Source: Lithodes maja (Eukaryota > Arthropoda > Malacostraca > Decapoda > Lithodidae). Taken from it: a stretch of DNA of 64,000 nt. The translations under genes were made by a program, and so were the position numbers. Shown here in pieces: positions 10,291 to 20,709 of this stretch. The stretch is from NCBI GenBank assembly GCA_037953745.1, contig JBAKBP010007643.1, positions 1 through 64,000 of the forward strand, in the 5' to 3' direction. Below the pieces are notes generated by a model, which saw nothing but the letters and a program-made list of their open reading frames with translations, was not told where the DNA came from and ran no database searches. Positions within the stretch are counted from its first letter, which is position 1, and each line of letters starts with the position of its first letter.

Positions 10291-10631
10291 ATTGTGAGAT
10301 GCTGTCTAGGAACGGTGTTACCGCATCTCCAGCTTGTCACAGCCATGCGACAGAGCCAACTAAGCCTTCGGACAGCCTTCCCCCTGCCATCCAGACCCAC
10401 GATAACCCTGCCCCTGCCCGTATCGCCAAGATAACGGTGGAACGAGTGGGACACGTCCGTCCCGAGTGGACCACACCAGTCACCCACGGCAAGTAATTTT
10501 CTTTAACCACCAGAGCCAAAGAAAATGACCATCGCAGGGGTAACCATTACAAACTCCCATCAGCCAGCCCAGTAACTCCTCAACCTAGCTACACAACCAC
10601 AGGTGGTACCAGGTTGTTACCTAAATTACCT
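10291..10631. other. No certain gene; possible retroelement 5' remnant
   Basis: Proline- and threonine-rich open readings run through this stretch and appear to resume after the 480-bp element at about 11,122. They resemble low-complexity leader or Gag-like sequence, but I recognise no domain. It may be the 5' part of an element that ends further right. Confidence 0.3.
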
Positions 10632-10635
10632 TTAA

Positions 10636-11117
10636 CACCTTACGAGCGGCCTAGGCGGTATATAATATGTAGCCACCAGCCGGGTGTTTTTACCCAAAAT
10701 AGGGCTGCTGTTTACGTGATCATTTTCATGCCTAAATAAGACCCAGAGCGTAAAACAAGTATCTATCCCTGAAAGGGCATAAACAGAGCTTTCCAATGAC
10801 ACCATAACGATCCTTTTATGATGGCTAGTTTTCTTGCAACAACCGCGCAACGCGAGTGCAAAAAGCATGTAATTCGGCACTTTCCCCATACAATTCCGTA
10901 TATAGCGAGTGAGAGAGGGAGGGAGGAGGTGGGATTCGTGTCAGTAGGTTCGCCGCGGTGGTCTGGAGCAGTCATACGCTCGCTACTCTCCTGCCACCAC
11001 TTGTCTCTCTCTCTCAGCAACATTACGTGCTGAAATTGCCACACGACCTATGTCGAGCGCTGCCAGATAGTCCAGATTTATTATACTCGACTTATGTTGC
11101 GCACCGATAGTTATGGG
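10636..11117. mobile_element. TTAA-flanked non-autonomous element, 482 bp (copy 2)
   Basis: TTAA lies at 10632-10635 and 11118-11121. It is very close to 7844-8323 over its whole length, including the GAGTGAGAGAGGGAGGGAGG tract. Its insertion splits the low-complexity open reading that lies on both sides. Confidence 0.85.
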
Positions 11118-11121
11118 TTAA

Positions 11122-11614
11122 TATCCCCTATCAAAGAACCTAAAGCTCTTTCAGAACCAAAACCTCTCTTCCCCAGATTGCCTTTCATATCCCCTATCAA
11201 GGAACCTAAAGCTCTTGCATCCATTCAATCTAAACCATTGTCCCGGGTTAAAGTCACTCATAAACCAAAACTTGCCTATCCTTCCAGCCAACAATAAGTC
11301 TTAACCCCCAGAATAAGTCATCATCCATTGTAAGAAACTCATCCGCTTCCTCTCCCACCAGGAAGCCATCACCCCATAATGTGTACAGATCTGCCCTGAG
11401 GAATCTTCCTCCAGCTACATCTACAAGGGCCAGCCAAAAGTCCAGGTGCACCACTCCCAGGACTACAAGGACCTAACCACCACGCGCGGACACCACCCCA
11501 GCGCCTTTGATCCTCTCAAGCCGGGCGCCTTAAGTCTGGGCAAGAATATTCACAAGTACTCAGCCAGTCTGGACATCAGTAACTAAGCTTGCCTTTGGTA
11601 TCTTTTTATCTGGG
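11122..11614. other. No certain gene; continuation of the low-complexity stretch
   Basis: Bases 11,122-11,300 repeat the phrase ATATCCCCTATCAA(A/G)GAACC twice (11,121 and 11,189), about 68 bp apart. An open reading rich in Pro, Lys and Ser runs through it. No domain is recognised. Confidence 0.3.
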
Positions 11615-12588
11615 TAAAAGCAGCCAGAATAGCTGGTGTTCACACTTGAAGCTGTGTGCAGTGATCGGAGACGACCAGGTCGGGTTCCCCCCTTCAGGAA
11701 GAGGACTAGCTTGTGCAACCCGCTTTGGGCCCCACCTTCCTGGCCTTCGATGCTGTGCCTAGACCAAGTAAATAAGGATTCCTGTCTTGTTCCTTTCAAG
11801 GGATTATAAGGATAGTGCAGTACTTAGAGACGACCAGGTCGGGTTCCCCCCTTCAGGAAGAGGACTAGATTGTGCAACCCACTTTGGGCCCCACCTTCAC
11901 TGGCCTCTATTTACTGTATTAGTCCTGTGGTTCCAGAGGAAAAGCAGCAAGAATAGCTGGTGTTCACACTTGAAGCTGTGTGCAGTGATCGGAGACGACC
12001 AGGTCGGGTTCCCCTCTTCAGGAAGAGGACTAGCTTGTGCAACCCACTTTGGGCCCCACCTTCCTGGCCTTCGATGCTGTGCCTAGACCAAGTAAATAAG
12101 GATTCCTGTCTTGTTCCTTTCAAGGGATTATAAGGATAGTGCAGTACTTAGAGACGACCAGGTCGGGTTCTCCCCTTCAGGAAGAGGACTAGATTGTGCA
12201 ACCCACTTTGGGCTCCATCTTCACTGGCCTCTATTTACTGTATTAGTCCTGTGGTTCCAGATGAAAAGCAGCCAGAATAGCTGGTGTTCACACTTGAAGC
12301 TGTGTGCAGTGATCGGAGACGACCAGGTCGGGTTCCCCCCTTCAGGAAGAGGACTAGCTTGTGCAACTCACTTTGGGCCCCACCTTCCTGGCCTTCGATG
12401 CTGTGCCTAGACCAAGTAAATAAGGATTCCTGTCTTGTTCCTTTCAAGGGATTATAAGGATAGTGCAGTACTTAGAGACGACCAGGTCGGGTTCCCCCCT
12501 TCAGGAAGAGGACTAGATTGTGCAACCCACTTTGGGCCCCACCTTCACTGGCCTCTATTTACTGTATTAGTCCTGTGGTTCCAGAGGA
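11615..12588. repeat. 324-bp tandem repeat, three copies, with an internal half-repeat
   Basis: Three units of about 324 bp start near 11,616, 11,941 and 12,264. Each unit contains the block GACGACCAGGTCGGGTTC followed by TTCAGGAAGAGGACTAG twice, once after CAGTGATCGGA and once after CAGTACTTAGA. Each 324-bp unit is therefore itself a diverged duplication of about 160 bp. The copies are nearly identical, so the triplication is recent or homogenised. Open frames of about 70-99 codons on both strands simply repeat with the period. The block contains the palindrome GACCAGGTC. Confidence 0.9.
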
Positions 12589-12750
12589 GATTGCAAGGGA
12601 GTAATTTAATTGTCCCAAACCTTAGACTAACCATAGTGTCACTGGATAGACTGCTTGCAACTATATACAGACCATTATGCTAGTCACCATAACCCCCCCA
12701 CCAAACCCTGTAGCAGAACTCCGGCATACTCTTAGTAAGTCCCTGCTCAC
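12589..12750. other. No recognisable feature
   Basis: Short linker between the tandem array and the NPGP-containing stretch. Confidence 0.4.
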
Positions 12751-12933
12751 GTGGAGTGCAAGAGGAACCCGGGTGTCTCCCGTGGTAGGCACAGAGGAGC
12801 AAGGAGCTGTAAGGACGTAGGAGTGCAGCCTAATCCCGGACCAACATCCGGAAGTACCACGCCCCAGCCGCCCTCCTGGACCACTGGATTCTCCCTCGAT
12901 CTACGGCACCTTTTCACTCCAGCTCTCCTTTAA
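12751..12933 (+). other. Short open reading with an NPGP motif, possible LINE leader remnant
   Basis: A 60-codon reading contains CKDVGVQPNPGPTS; the NPGP codons are 12,832-12,843. The D-x-x-x-NPGP pattern is commonly found before the endonuclease in CR1/Rex-like LINE ORFs and resembles the 2A peptide core. The upstream residues do not fit the canonical 2A consensus exactly (the D is six residues before NPGP, where the consensus has three), and no endonuclease follows, so this is at most a fragment. It could equally be chance. Confidence 0.3.
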
Positions 12934-13515
12934 GTGCCTTATTACGGTTTATGGGTATAGAGTTGTCTCAGGGTAGTGGTTGAAGTTATCTTCAGGGGTT
13001 CTCACTAAATAACCTCTTGCGAGAGGGCTTTCCTCTCTCTACGTAAATTGACGTTAATCTGCCCACTTGCCGGGACACATTAGACATAACTATCAGGGCA
13101 TCCTTATATCCGCACATTCCCGGATTATTGGTCTCCCATAGCCCGTCAGAGGGGGCGCGCCTATATAAGACCCACAGCATATGACATACACACATATTTA
13201 CACGTAACCTTGTTCCCTTGTATAACTTCTAGCCTCATTCACTTAACTCCCCCCAGACATATTATGTTCCAGTAAGTCCGAGGAGGCGGGAGCCCCAGGA
13301 TCATTGCCACTGCCTCGCACTACACTCACAACAACACTGCGGCCGTTAGAATTATCGCAGAAGGCTGAGGTTGCCACCAACGGTTTTATCGTATGGTAAC
13401 TTATCGGACTTACTAGCTCATATGACACATAATTGCGTCATAAACTTATTGGAGAGGTATAGAGATAAGTCCATATGATGCGATCGCGTCATATAAGTTT
13501 TTGGTGCACTTATTC

Positions 13516-13546
<31 letters not shown>

Positions 13547-14440
13547 CTATATTCCAACTTACTTCCTCTCGGGCATAGGCTGAGAGCCTTAACATTCACC
13601 GCTTTACAATGAACAGTGAAGCCCGTGAGGTCTTGTTCCAGTCTAGGGAGTGAGACATGTGAAGCACGTAGAGTACAACGAGCACCTGCCATCTTGCCTT
13701 CACATGAGGCACGGTGCTCACTCATGGCCCGAAACGACCCCATCTCTGAAGCCATCTCGTTCCCGTGCTTCACTGTCTCACCCTCTACACTCGGACTCTC
13801 ACACTTACACACACACAACGCCACCTGTTGAGCAGATAACTCACTCATATGACGCGATCGCGTCATATATGTCGCAAGGAGTTAACATTCTGTCAGGTTC
13901 ATAACTCTATTAGATCTCACTCTATCTCCGCTCCCGACGATTGTTGTATCAGCCTTCCGCATCTTGCTAGTTGCCCACACAAGTAGTTTTAGAATAAATA
14001 ATCTTGCCAGGTGAGATCTAGCACACCTGTAGAATTCAGTTCATTTGTGAGCCTTTCAGAGCCCACCTTATTGTTGATGACCACTTGGTCATTGTTGCTG
14101 AGATCTTGCTTGAGATCTAGTTGAGTGGGAGGTAAGCCTCCACTATTTTGGATACTCTATAATTGTATCCGAGGAGTTATTGTTAAATTGAGTCCGGACC
14201 CATTGTTCGACTCTTGCCTTATAATTGCTAATCATATTATTATTTGTATGCTCTATTTACCATTGTTGCCATTTTGATGATCTCAGTGTTCCAGCATTAA
14301 ATATATTGCTCCTCCATGAACCAGGTGTAGAGTGAATAAAACCCATGTTAACTTGTCGCCTGTGTACTTATTCTCCTGCCGTGTTGTCTCTTTATTAAAG
14401 TTAAAGGTATACTTCTCCAGTTAGAGAGTTAATCATTGCA
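12934..14440. other. No gene; inverted motifs and a poly(T) run
   Basis: AGTAAGTCCGA (13,272-13,282) is mirrored by TCGGACTTACT at about 13,402-13,412, a 140-bp inverted repeat. The palindromic word ATGACGCGATCGCGTCATAT occurs at 13,849-13,868, with a variant at about 13,475-13,495. A T run of about 28 lies at 13,518-13,546. These suggest MITE debris with no clear outer border. Confidence 0.4.
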
Positions 14441-14971
14441 CTCAGAATATCTCGCGTTCCAATTTGGACCGGGCATAACACATTGGTTACCCTCACAGCC
14501 CCTTGATTTATTGTCAGCCTCATATATGTAGATCTGTAAGGGGCAAAAACAGGTTGCCGGTATTTCGTTTTTGTGAGTAACGCTCACGCCATTTATTGGG
14601 TGAATCGCACTCACCGCATCTTTCAAAACAAGAAGAAGGAGGCAAAGTCGAAGGATTCATTGTGCGCAATGCTTTGTTTACGGTCGGTACTTATTATTTT
14701 TGTGTTATTTTTCGGTGTAATCGGGTTTTTACAAGTGTCGATAACGAAATTCCTCTATGCGGACTATAATGAGAAAGATATGGCTAGTCTATTGGTCCCT
14801 ATTTTCCCTAATGAATTGTTTCTAATAGGGTGGATGTAGACTACTGTCATTGAAGATTATCCTGATGATTGTCAGTGTTATTTTTCGGTGAAATAGTTTT
14901 TTTTTTTTCAAGTTATCGATAACGAAATTCAGTATAACTTTATTTTGGTAAGTTCAACAAGACTACATCGG
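14441..14971. repeat. Dispersed repeat R, copy B, left part
   Basis: Matches copy A (9160-9400): a TTATTGTCAGCCTCATATATG block, then GCCATTTATTGGGTGAATCGC at 14,588, ending in GTTCAACAAGACTACATCGG at the border of the inserted transposon. The right part continues at 20,759. Confidence 0.7.
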
Positions 14972-15020
14972 GGTGAGAGGGCAACTCAACCAGTAGACCA
15001 TTTCAACCAGTAGCTCTCAA
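14972..15020 (+). repeat. Left terminal inverted repeat of the Academ-like element
   Basis: Starts GGTGAGAGGGCAACTC and continues through CCAGTAGACCATTTCAACC to CTCTCAA. Mirrored at 20,710-20,758. Confidence 0.9.
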
Positions 15021-15348
15021 TAGTCCATGAGCCAAGACCCGAATTTTGGGATATCGGTACCACCCGGGGTGACTAATTCTCTTAGGTGTTTTTAGCTTGC
15101 TACATGTCTCTAGTTTATGTTTTGATATGATAGCCCTTGCACATTGGTAGCTTAATGGTCGTTATCACTTCTTGAATAGACTTATCCTACCGAAAATTCC
15201 GAAATTTTTTAAAATGTCAAATTTGGAGACAGGAATGCCTAAATGTCAACAAAATGCATATAGTAATTGTCACATTTAATACAAGTCCTGTAAATACACA
15301 CTAAGCATGCTATGGGCTTGTACATACTATTATGGCAAATTACTACTC
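15021..15348. other. Downstream non-coding segment of the Academ-like element
   Basis: AT-rich, no coding. The word GATATCGGTACCACC (15,051-15,065) is mirrored near 20,580-20,595 (GGTGGTACCGATATC), so a second, subterminal inverted repeat exists. Confidence 0.6.
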
Positions 15349-16923
15349 CTAAATATCATCTACATCAGACTCGGAATCTGACTGTTGTGCCACCGGCTCT
15401 TCTTCAATAGCCTTGTTCTGACATGTCTGTAACCTGCACATGTCCGTGCATTTTAGACCATTGCTGAGGCAAGTACACTTAGGGAGTTCGCATGACCGCA
15501 CACACTTGCAAGACAGTAGCTGCATAACAGCATCTTGTGCTGGTGAGCCTCTCATCCAGTTGACGGCAAGCTTACCGTCCTCATCTGTCATCCAACCGCA
15601 GTCTGTTGGGTTCGCAACAAATGGCTGGCTCTGAAGACTTCTCCTCCAGATCGCAGCCTGGTAGTTTGCACGCAGTGCATGCATGAAGAGGCAGTCCTCA
15701 CAAGGAGGGAGTTGACTTGACTCTACCTCTCCACGTCTTGCACAGAACAGCTCATACCGAAGCTTGTTTACCTTAGTTGTGTGGGTAGATGGTAGGTACA
15801 TGTGGCAGGTGATTTCCTGTAGCTTCTCAAAGAGTTCAGGAGACACTTCCCATGAGCGTCCAAGTTCGTGAAAAGCATCCTGGTATGTCTTGTCCATCTT
15901 CACCTGCTTGAGTGTCGTCATCTTCCCTCGGCCAGCGAATGCACTGACGGTATCACAGCCTGTAAAGGCATGCATACCAATCAATGAATCACACACGCTG
16001 CCTCCCAGTGTGCGGCTCAGTGTGGTGATATCCAGGAATCTTGTCCGGTTCTTCGTCCCGCACTTCTGGAACAGATGGGATGGGATCTTGTGGCACATGC
16101 CAAGACACAACACCATGACGTCTGTATCTTCTGCAGTGATGATGACAGACTTGTTCTCAGATTCTGCTGCATGAAGTGCATGGAGAAGAAGGCGTGTGTC
16201 TGCTTCTTCTTGAGTTGACTTAAGCTCAGGAGCCTCTTCCCACTGCTCTTTGGTGATCTTGAAGCAGCGCTGCTCACATGTGACATACAGCTCCTTGTCC
16301 TTGAGCTTCTCCCTGTGCTGTGGTGCCTTCCATTCTTCTACCAAGAACTTGATAAGACTTGCCTTGTTGGAGGAACTACCGAGTAACTTTCTCCACTGCT
16401 GGATGTTGTGCCCAGGTTGAATGTTCTTGAAATGAATTCCTGTGCCTGCACTTCTTTTGGCTCGTTCTGCATCCTTGATGGATGTCTCCTTGTAGATATC
16501 AAACACAACATCAATGCACCTGCTCTTAGCACCTTCATGAACAGCGTGACTCAGTGCTGTACCTGCAAGCTGTGAAAAAGTTTTGTCGTTTCCCTTCAGT
16601 TTGTGGACCAGGCTCATCCCATCAATTATGGTAGCAGAGGGCTCGGGTATCACTTCTGCAGGAGAAACATTCCTCTCTAACTCCTTTGCTAGGGCAGCCT
16701 TGTTGGTCTTGCGGAGAGACCCATCACCGCTGGCAAGTGCCCAAGGCAAAGGCCCAAGGGGATGAGCCAAGACATCACTCATTTTGAGCTTTCTGTTCTC
16801 GGCAACAAGGATCATCTGGCCAAATAGGTTCCTGTCAGCCTTTAAGATAGCCTCCTTGGCATGGTCTTGTGAGCGTGGCTTCATTCTGATGTTAGTGAAC
16901 GTTCTCAGTTTCGTCTTCGTCAT
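15349..16923 (-). CDS. XPG/PIN-like nuclease ORF with Cys-rich tail (Academ-like ORF2)
   Basis: A 524-residue protein. The acidic pattern fits the XPG/FEN-type PIN fold: IIDG (D101), VVFDIY followed by SIKDAER (D142), QEEADTR (E239, E240 and D242), AEDTDVM (D266, D268) and FTGCDTVSAFAGRGK (D324), the last resembling the GCDY...GIG segment of FEN1. The C-terminal 50 residues hold a cysteine cluster (C472, C474, C478, C483, C485, C492, C496, C501), probably zinc-binding. The start ATG overlaps the stop of the upstream ORF as ATGA (16,923-16,920), so translation may depend on reinitiation or a frameshift, or the two parts may be joined by splicing. Such nucleases accompany Academ transposases; a role in processing transposon ends is inference. 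The frame is intact and all acidic positions are kept. Confidence 0.8.
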   Translation of the reverse strand: MTKTKLRTFTNIRMKPRSQDHAKEAILKADRNLFGQMILVAENRKLKMSDVLAHPLGPLPWALASGDGSLRKTNKAALAKELERNVSPAEVIPEPSATIIDGMSLVHKLKGNDKTFSQLAGTALSHAVHEGAKSRCIDVVFDIYKETSIKDAERAKRSAGTGIHFKNIQPGHNIQQWRKLLGSSSNKASLIKFLVEEWKAPQHREKLKDKELYVTCEQRCFKITKEQWEEAPELKSTQEEADTRLLLHALHAAESENKSVIITAEDTDVMVLCLGMCHKIPSHLFQKCGTKNRTRFLDITTLSRTLGGSVCDSLIGMHAFTGCDTVSAFAGRGKMTTLKQVKMDKTYQDAFHELGRSWEVSPELFEKLQEITCHMYLPSTHTTKVNKLRYELFCARRGEVESSQLPPCEDCLFMHALRANYQAAIWRRSLQSQPFVANPTDCGWMTDEDGKLAVNWMRGSPAQDAVMQLLSCKCVRSCELPKCTCLSNGLKCTDMCRLQTCQNKAIEEEPVAQQSDSESDVDDI

Positions 16924-19900
16924 CGTGTCATGAAACTGTATACAGTAGTTGGCGTATCGATCTCCAGGCGCTCTTCCTTGAAGGCTTGATATGCATCCTC
17001 TCCTATTCTGTAGGCCCCTAGAAGGTCTTTGACAACTTCTGGTGGTGCCATAGTCGCAGTTGACAAACTGACAAGATCTTCTTGCTCTGCGTTGAAGGGG
17101 TTCAACCAGCTGGTCTCCATCAGTTGAACTAAAGATTGGACATCGGCCTCATCTCTTCTAATCCTGGCCATCTGTAGGTCTGGGTGGCTGAAGTCAGTAT
17201 ACTTTTGGCCTACTACCATAGTCCTGAGCTGCCTTAAGTACCTGCTGCGATACTCCGATGTCAGGTAGTACCTGGCGACAGCTCCGCCTTTCAGGCTGAA
17301 GCCTTTTGTGCCCCCTGGTGTCTGGGTGTCTTTGTTGATCGTCGCTTCGATTGTCTGGTCCACAGGGATCCGTCCAAAGGGATTCTTGCTACCGATCTGG
17401 ACCGAAAAGCCACCTTGCATGAAGTGTTCATGGACCTCTGGGTGTTCAATGGGCAGTCGAGACATCAAGGCATAGTAGTAGGTTAGGAACCGGGCATAGT
17501 TCACTTTGTCATAGGCAAAACACCACGGTATCATTTGTCGGATTGCTCCTAGGTGGAGCATCCAGTTGCCTTCTCTGGAGGCTCGAATTAAGTCCAGCAT
17601 GATCTCAACCATGTCCAGGTATGACATCCAGAATGCTGAGAGGTTGTGTTCATCTCTGAGGGTCTCAAGATAAACTTGGAAAAGCTTCATGATATGTGTG
17701 CATGATTCACTCTCCATCAGCTCTTGAAAGAGTCCCTGAGACACATTGCTGTGAAAGCTGTTGATGTCCTTCAGTGTTTCATCTAGATGGTGTATGTCCC
17801 TTGAATGGTTTTCTTCTAGCCATGAAAGGAAGCCTTTCCATGCAAGCCTCATCAGTGCTTCATACACGAGCTTGTGTAGTCTCACTGCTCTGTTGTACCT
17901 CTTGCCGTTCATCACTCCTGACACTGATCCTTCTGCGATGATACCTGATTCCACACACAGATCTCTAAGACCTGCATCTTGAAACCTCTTTCCTATGGTG
18001 GAGATGAGATTACAGATTGTGTGGAAGACGCCCATCCTGATGATAATGTTCTTGAACTTCTCTTGTTTCCAGATAACTTCGGCAGCTTTGGCATAGAGTG
18101 CTTGATCAAACACGCACACAATCTTGTTAAGCTGTAAGGACTGCATGATAGCATGCGTTTGTTCCAAGATTTCATTAACGGTGGACATTTCTGTTGCGGG
18201 AGCATTGATAGTGGGCAGGTAGCTTACAGTGTCCTGAACCACTGCAATGTCTCTGCGCATTTTGATGTTGAACCCTGTCCAACTGCTGATGGACTGGTCC
18301 TCATGGTCTGACATTCGAGTAAGAAGCCAGATATGGTTCTTTGTCTTTGAATCCTGGACTTCCTTGGTAGTGTCGACATACGCAGTCTCAATCCTAGGTG
18401 GCCCTGCCCGCCGCCCAACATTGTATATTGGCAGCATTGATGATGTCTGAGTGATGCTTCTTATCTTGGACTTGGTAATCTCTGGCAGGACTTTCTCTGG
18501 CACAGAGCCTGCAACCTTGGACTGGACAGCAATGCCATTGACTCTATGAGAAGTACCTGCTCCACTTAGGGTCTCTTCAAGTCGGTCAATGTTATCCGAG
18601 GCCAGGGTTGTGAACACACCAGGGTAGATGTTTGCTGGCAGTGGAATGTCATCCTTTGAGCATTCCAGCTTCTGGATACAAAGGGCTGTATCGATCTCCT
18701 CAAACATTGAGTAAGACACACAGTGACCAAGACGATTCAGAGTTCGGATCAGTTCTGTGTTTCCTGTCAAAGACTTTACAGCATTGGTCAGCAGTACGTG
18801 CTTGGGTGGTTTTGTCTTGCCACTGGTAACAGCAAAGACCAAGTCACTGCCAAAGGAAGTGGCAAGACGTTGAGCTCTTTCAGAGGGAGTTTCACACTCA
18901 CACTCTCCTGTCAGCAGGGTGTGCAGGAATTGAGTGACTGCTGCAGGAATGACATTCTGATCTGTATCGGGAGGCCATGGCTGACTCACATCTTGTTTAT
19001 TGATCTCATTCCTCAGCTGCATTCCTGCTTTGGTTAAGACATCGTCAGAGTTAGCTGCTCTTGCTTCTTGCAGGTCTTTTGCCATTTTGTGTGCTTGCCG
19101 GGCAAGGTCGTCCATTGAGAGGCTGCGTGGATAGATTAGAAGCTTTCCTTTCTCATCTGGGACAAAGCGTAGTGATTCTCCAAACTCGGTTTCAATCTTT
19201 CGGCGAACATGTTTCTTTGTCGCTGGTTTCAGTTGGATAATACCACGGGACATCATGGATCTCTCAAGCCTAGATGTGAGGTTTGTCATAGGCAGTACCT
19301 CTGGGTTGGGGAATAATTTGGTCCTTATATACAAGCAGAGTTCCTCGAGGGCTTCTGTCTCGACCTCTTCGTAGCGTGCTTCCTCGCTTTCTTCCTGATT
19401 TTCACCTGCACCCGACCTGGCGGCCGCTGGGAAATCATCTTTTGTGAAGAGTTTGTAGCAAGACTTGTGGTAGTGACCCTCTGCAGCAACAAGGTCTCTG
19501 CTAACTAAACCAAGGATTCTCTGGTTGAGTTTCCTTATTGCTGCTCTGCGAATCTTCTCATCTGCTCGTAGCTCAACACACTGTATGAGTGGCTCCCTTG
19601 TCTTTGTTGTTTTTATGTACTTGCTTGACTTCTCGCAGAAGATACATCCTTTGGCATACACCCTGCTAGTACTAGGGGCATCCCTTGATGCCCTCCTCCT
19701 GGGGTCGACGCTTGCTGATTCTATCTTGACACCCTTGGCAAGGATAGAATCCAGTGACTTCTTCATTGTAAAGAGACTACGACATTTACGGTGATAATGT
19801 ACGTGTGGTATTCCTCCTTCTTCAAGGCCCTTGGCTGCTTCCAGGACTGGATCATGCTGCCTGATTTCTGCAGCCCTGAGCAATGTGTTCCAGGAGTCCA

Positions 19901-20060
19901 AATCCTGCGGTGACACCAGAGCATCGCTGTCATCATCAGAGCAGTGGATGATACAGTCGATCCGTGCTCTCTTCCTCGCAGATGGTTCCATCCTGCCGTC
20001 AAACAGTCGACACACACCTGCAAAAAATATCACTATTAAACCATGAACAAACAAACACAT
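16920..20060 (-). CDS. Zinc-finger DDE-like transposase (Academ-like ORF1)
   Basis: 1,046 residues from the first Met. The N-terminus has two similar zinc modules: C36/C40 with HYHRKC (88-93) and C139/C142 with HYHKSC (196-201), each followed by (S/K)LFT. A long middle region leads to a probable RNase H-fold core: SDNID (D489), VFDQALY (D652), GVFHTICN (H680) and IIAEGSVSG (E710). The D-D-E spacing of 163 and 58 is my reading, not a tested alignment. The first 23 residues are hydrophobic and poorly suited to a DNA-binding protein. TTTTTTGCAG at about 20,018-20,027 (minus strand) looks like a 3' splice site, so the real start may be M24 (ATG at 19,991) or an upstream exon. The end is FMTR, overlapping the next ORF by four bases. 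The frame is intact, which suggests a recently active copy. Confidence 0.75.
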   Translation of the reverse strand: MCLFVHGLIVIFFAGVCRLFDGRMEPSARKRARIDCIIHCSDDDSDALVSPQDLDSWNTLLRAAEIRQHDPVLEAAKGLEEGGIPHVHYHRKCRSLFTMKKSLDSILAKGVKIESASVDPRRRASRDAPSTSRVYAKGCIFCEKSSKYIKTTKTREPLIQCVELRADEKIRRAAIRKLNQRILGLVSRDLVAAEGHYHKSCYKLFTKDDFPAAARSGAGENQEESEEARYEEVETEALEELCLYIRTKLFPNPEVLPMTNLTSRLERSMMSRGIIQLKPATKKHVRRKIETEFGESLRFVPDEKGKLLIYPRSLSMDDLARQAHKMAKDLQEARAANSDDVLTKAGMQLRNEINKQDVSQPWPPDTDQNVIPAAVTQFLHTLLTGECECETPSERAQRLATSFGSDLVFAVTSGKTKPPKHVLLTNAVKSLTGNTELIRTLNRLGHCVSYSMFEEIDTALCIQKLECSKDDIPLPANIYPGVFTTLASDNIDRLEETLSGAGTSHRVNGIAVQSKVAGSVPEKVLPEITKSKIRSITQTSSMLPIYNVGRRAGPPRIETAYVDTTKEVQDSKTKNHIWLLTRMSDHEDQSISSWTGFNIKMRRDIAVVQDTVSYLPTINAPATEMSTVNEILEQTHAIMQSLQLNKIVCVFDQALYAKAAEVIWKQEKFKNIIIRMGVFHTICNLISTIGKRFQDAGLRDLCVESGIIAEGSVSGVMNGKRYNRAVRLHKLVYEALMRLAWKGFLSWLEENHSRDIHHLDETLKDINSFHSNVSQGLFQELMESESCTHIMKLFQVYLETLRDEHNLSAFWMSYLDMVEIMLDLIRASREGNWMLHLGAIRQMIPWCFAYDKVNYARFLTYYYALMSRLPIEHPEVHEHFMQGGFSVQIGSKNPFGRIPVDQTIEATINKDTQTPGGTKGFSLKGGAVARYYLTSEYRSRYLRQLRTMVVGQKYTDFSHPDLQMARIRRDEADVQSLVQLMETSWLNPFNAEQEDLVSLSTATMAPPEVVKDLLGAYRIGEDAYQAFKEERLEIDTPTTVYSFMTR

Positions 20061-20709
20061 TACATGGAAACCACTCTACATATGTTTGCTCCTTCCAATA
20101 ATAAATTATCCCCAAAATATAACCAAAAATCCCCAAATATGAAATAAACCCCTAAATATGGAGAAACTTGAAATACACATCAGAATAATTCTTGTAGAGA
20201 ATCAAATAAGCTACAAGAGCTGTTAAATTATATTTGTCAATGTTCCCCATATTTAAGGATTTATTCTAGATTTAGAGGAAAATACCCAAAATATAGAGTA
20301 TATTCCGAAATATGAGGAAATTTGAAAAATACCTAGGAACAACTCTGGTAGAGAATATAATTCTACATAGGTGTTCAAAGTTTCGCGATGATTGTGTGAT
20401 GGATTTTAAAGAAAATGAGGAAAACGCCGAGCGTCACGCTAAAAATCTTTATTTTTGGGTAGCGCCCCTATTGCATCAACAAAATTAGACTAAGCTACCA
20501 GTGCGAGAAGGCTATCATATCTTAATGTACTTACAGTCACTCTATAAACATTTTAGTACCATTCGTGTTTAGTCACCCCAGGTGGTACCGATATCTGGCC
20601 TGGCTCATGGACTACAACCAGTACCAAATCAACCAATACGGTTAGGTTAGGTTAGGTTAGTACTATATTTTGTCACTGGTTTGGTTGGTCTGGGTTAATT
20701 TGGCACTGG
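20061..20709. other. Upstream non-coding segment of the Academ-like element
   Basis: AT-rich leader with several words of the form CCCCAAAATAT/CCCCAAATATG (20,110-20,160 and mirrored near 20,250-20,300). It should hold the promoter and possibly a first exon; I cannot place a TATA box. A (GGTTA)n run lies at 20,640-20,660. Confidence 0.5.

Noticed and set aside
13510..13866. 118-codon minus-strand frame
   Set aside because: It ends in a lysine run from the poly(T) tract and has no domain; treated as chance.
15349..20060. Host gene or bacterial operon, suggested by two long overlapping ORFs
   Set aside because: TIRs, a target duplication and an unoccupied site enclose both ORFs, and the flanks are eukaryotic repeats, so it is a transposon.
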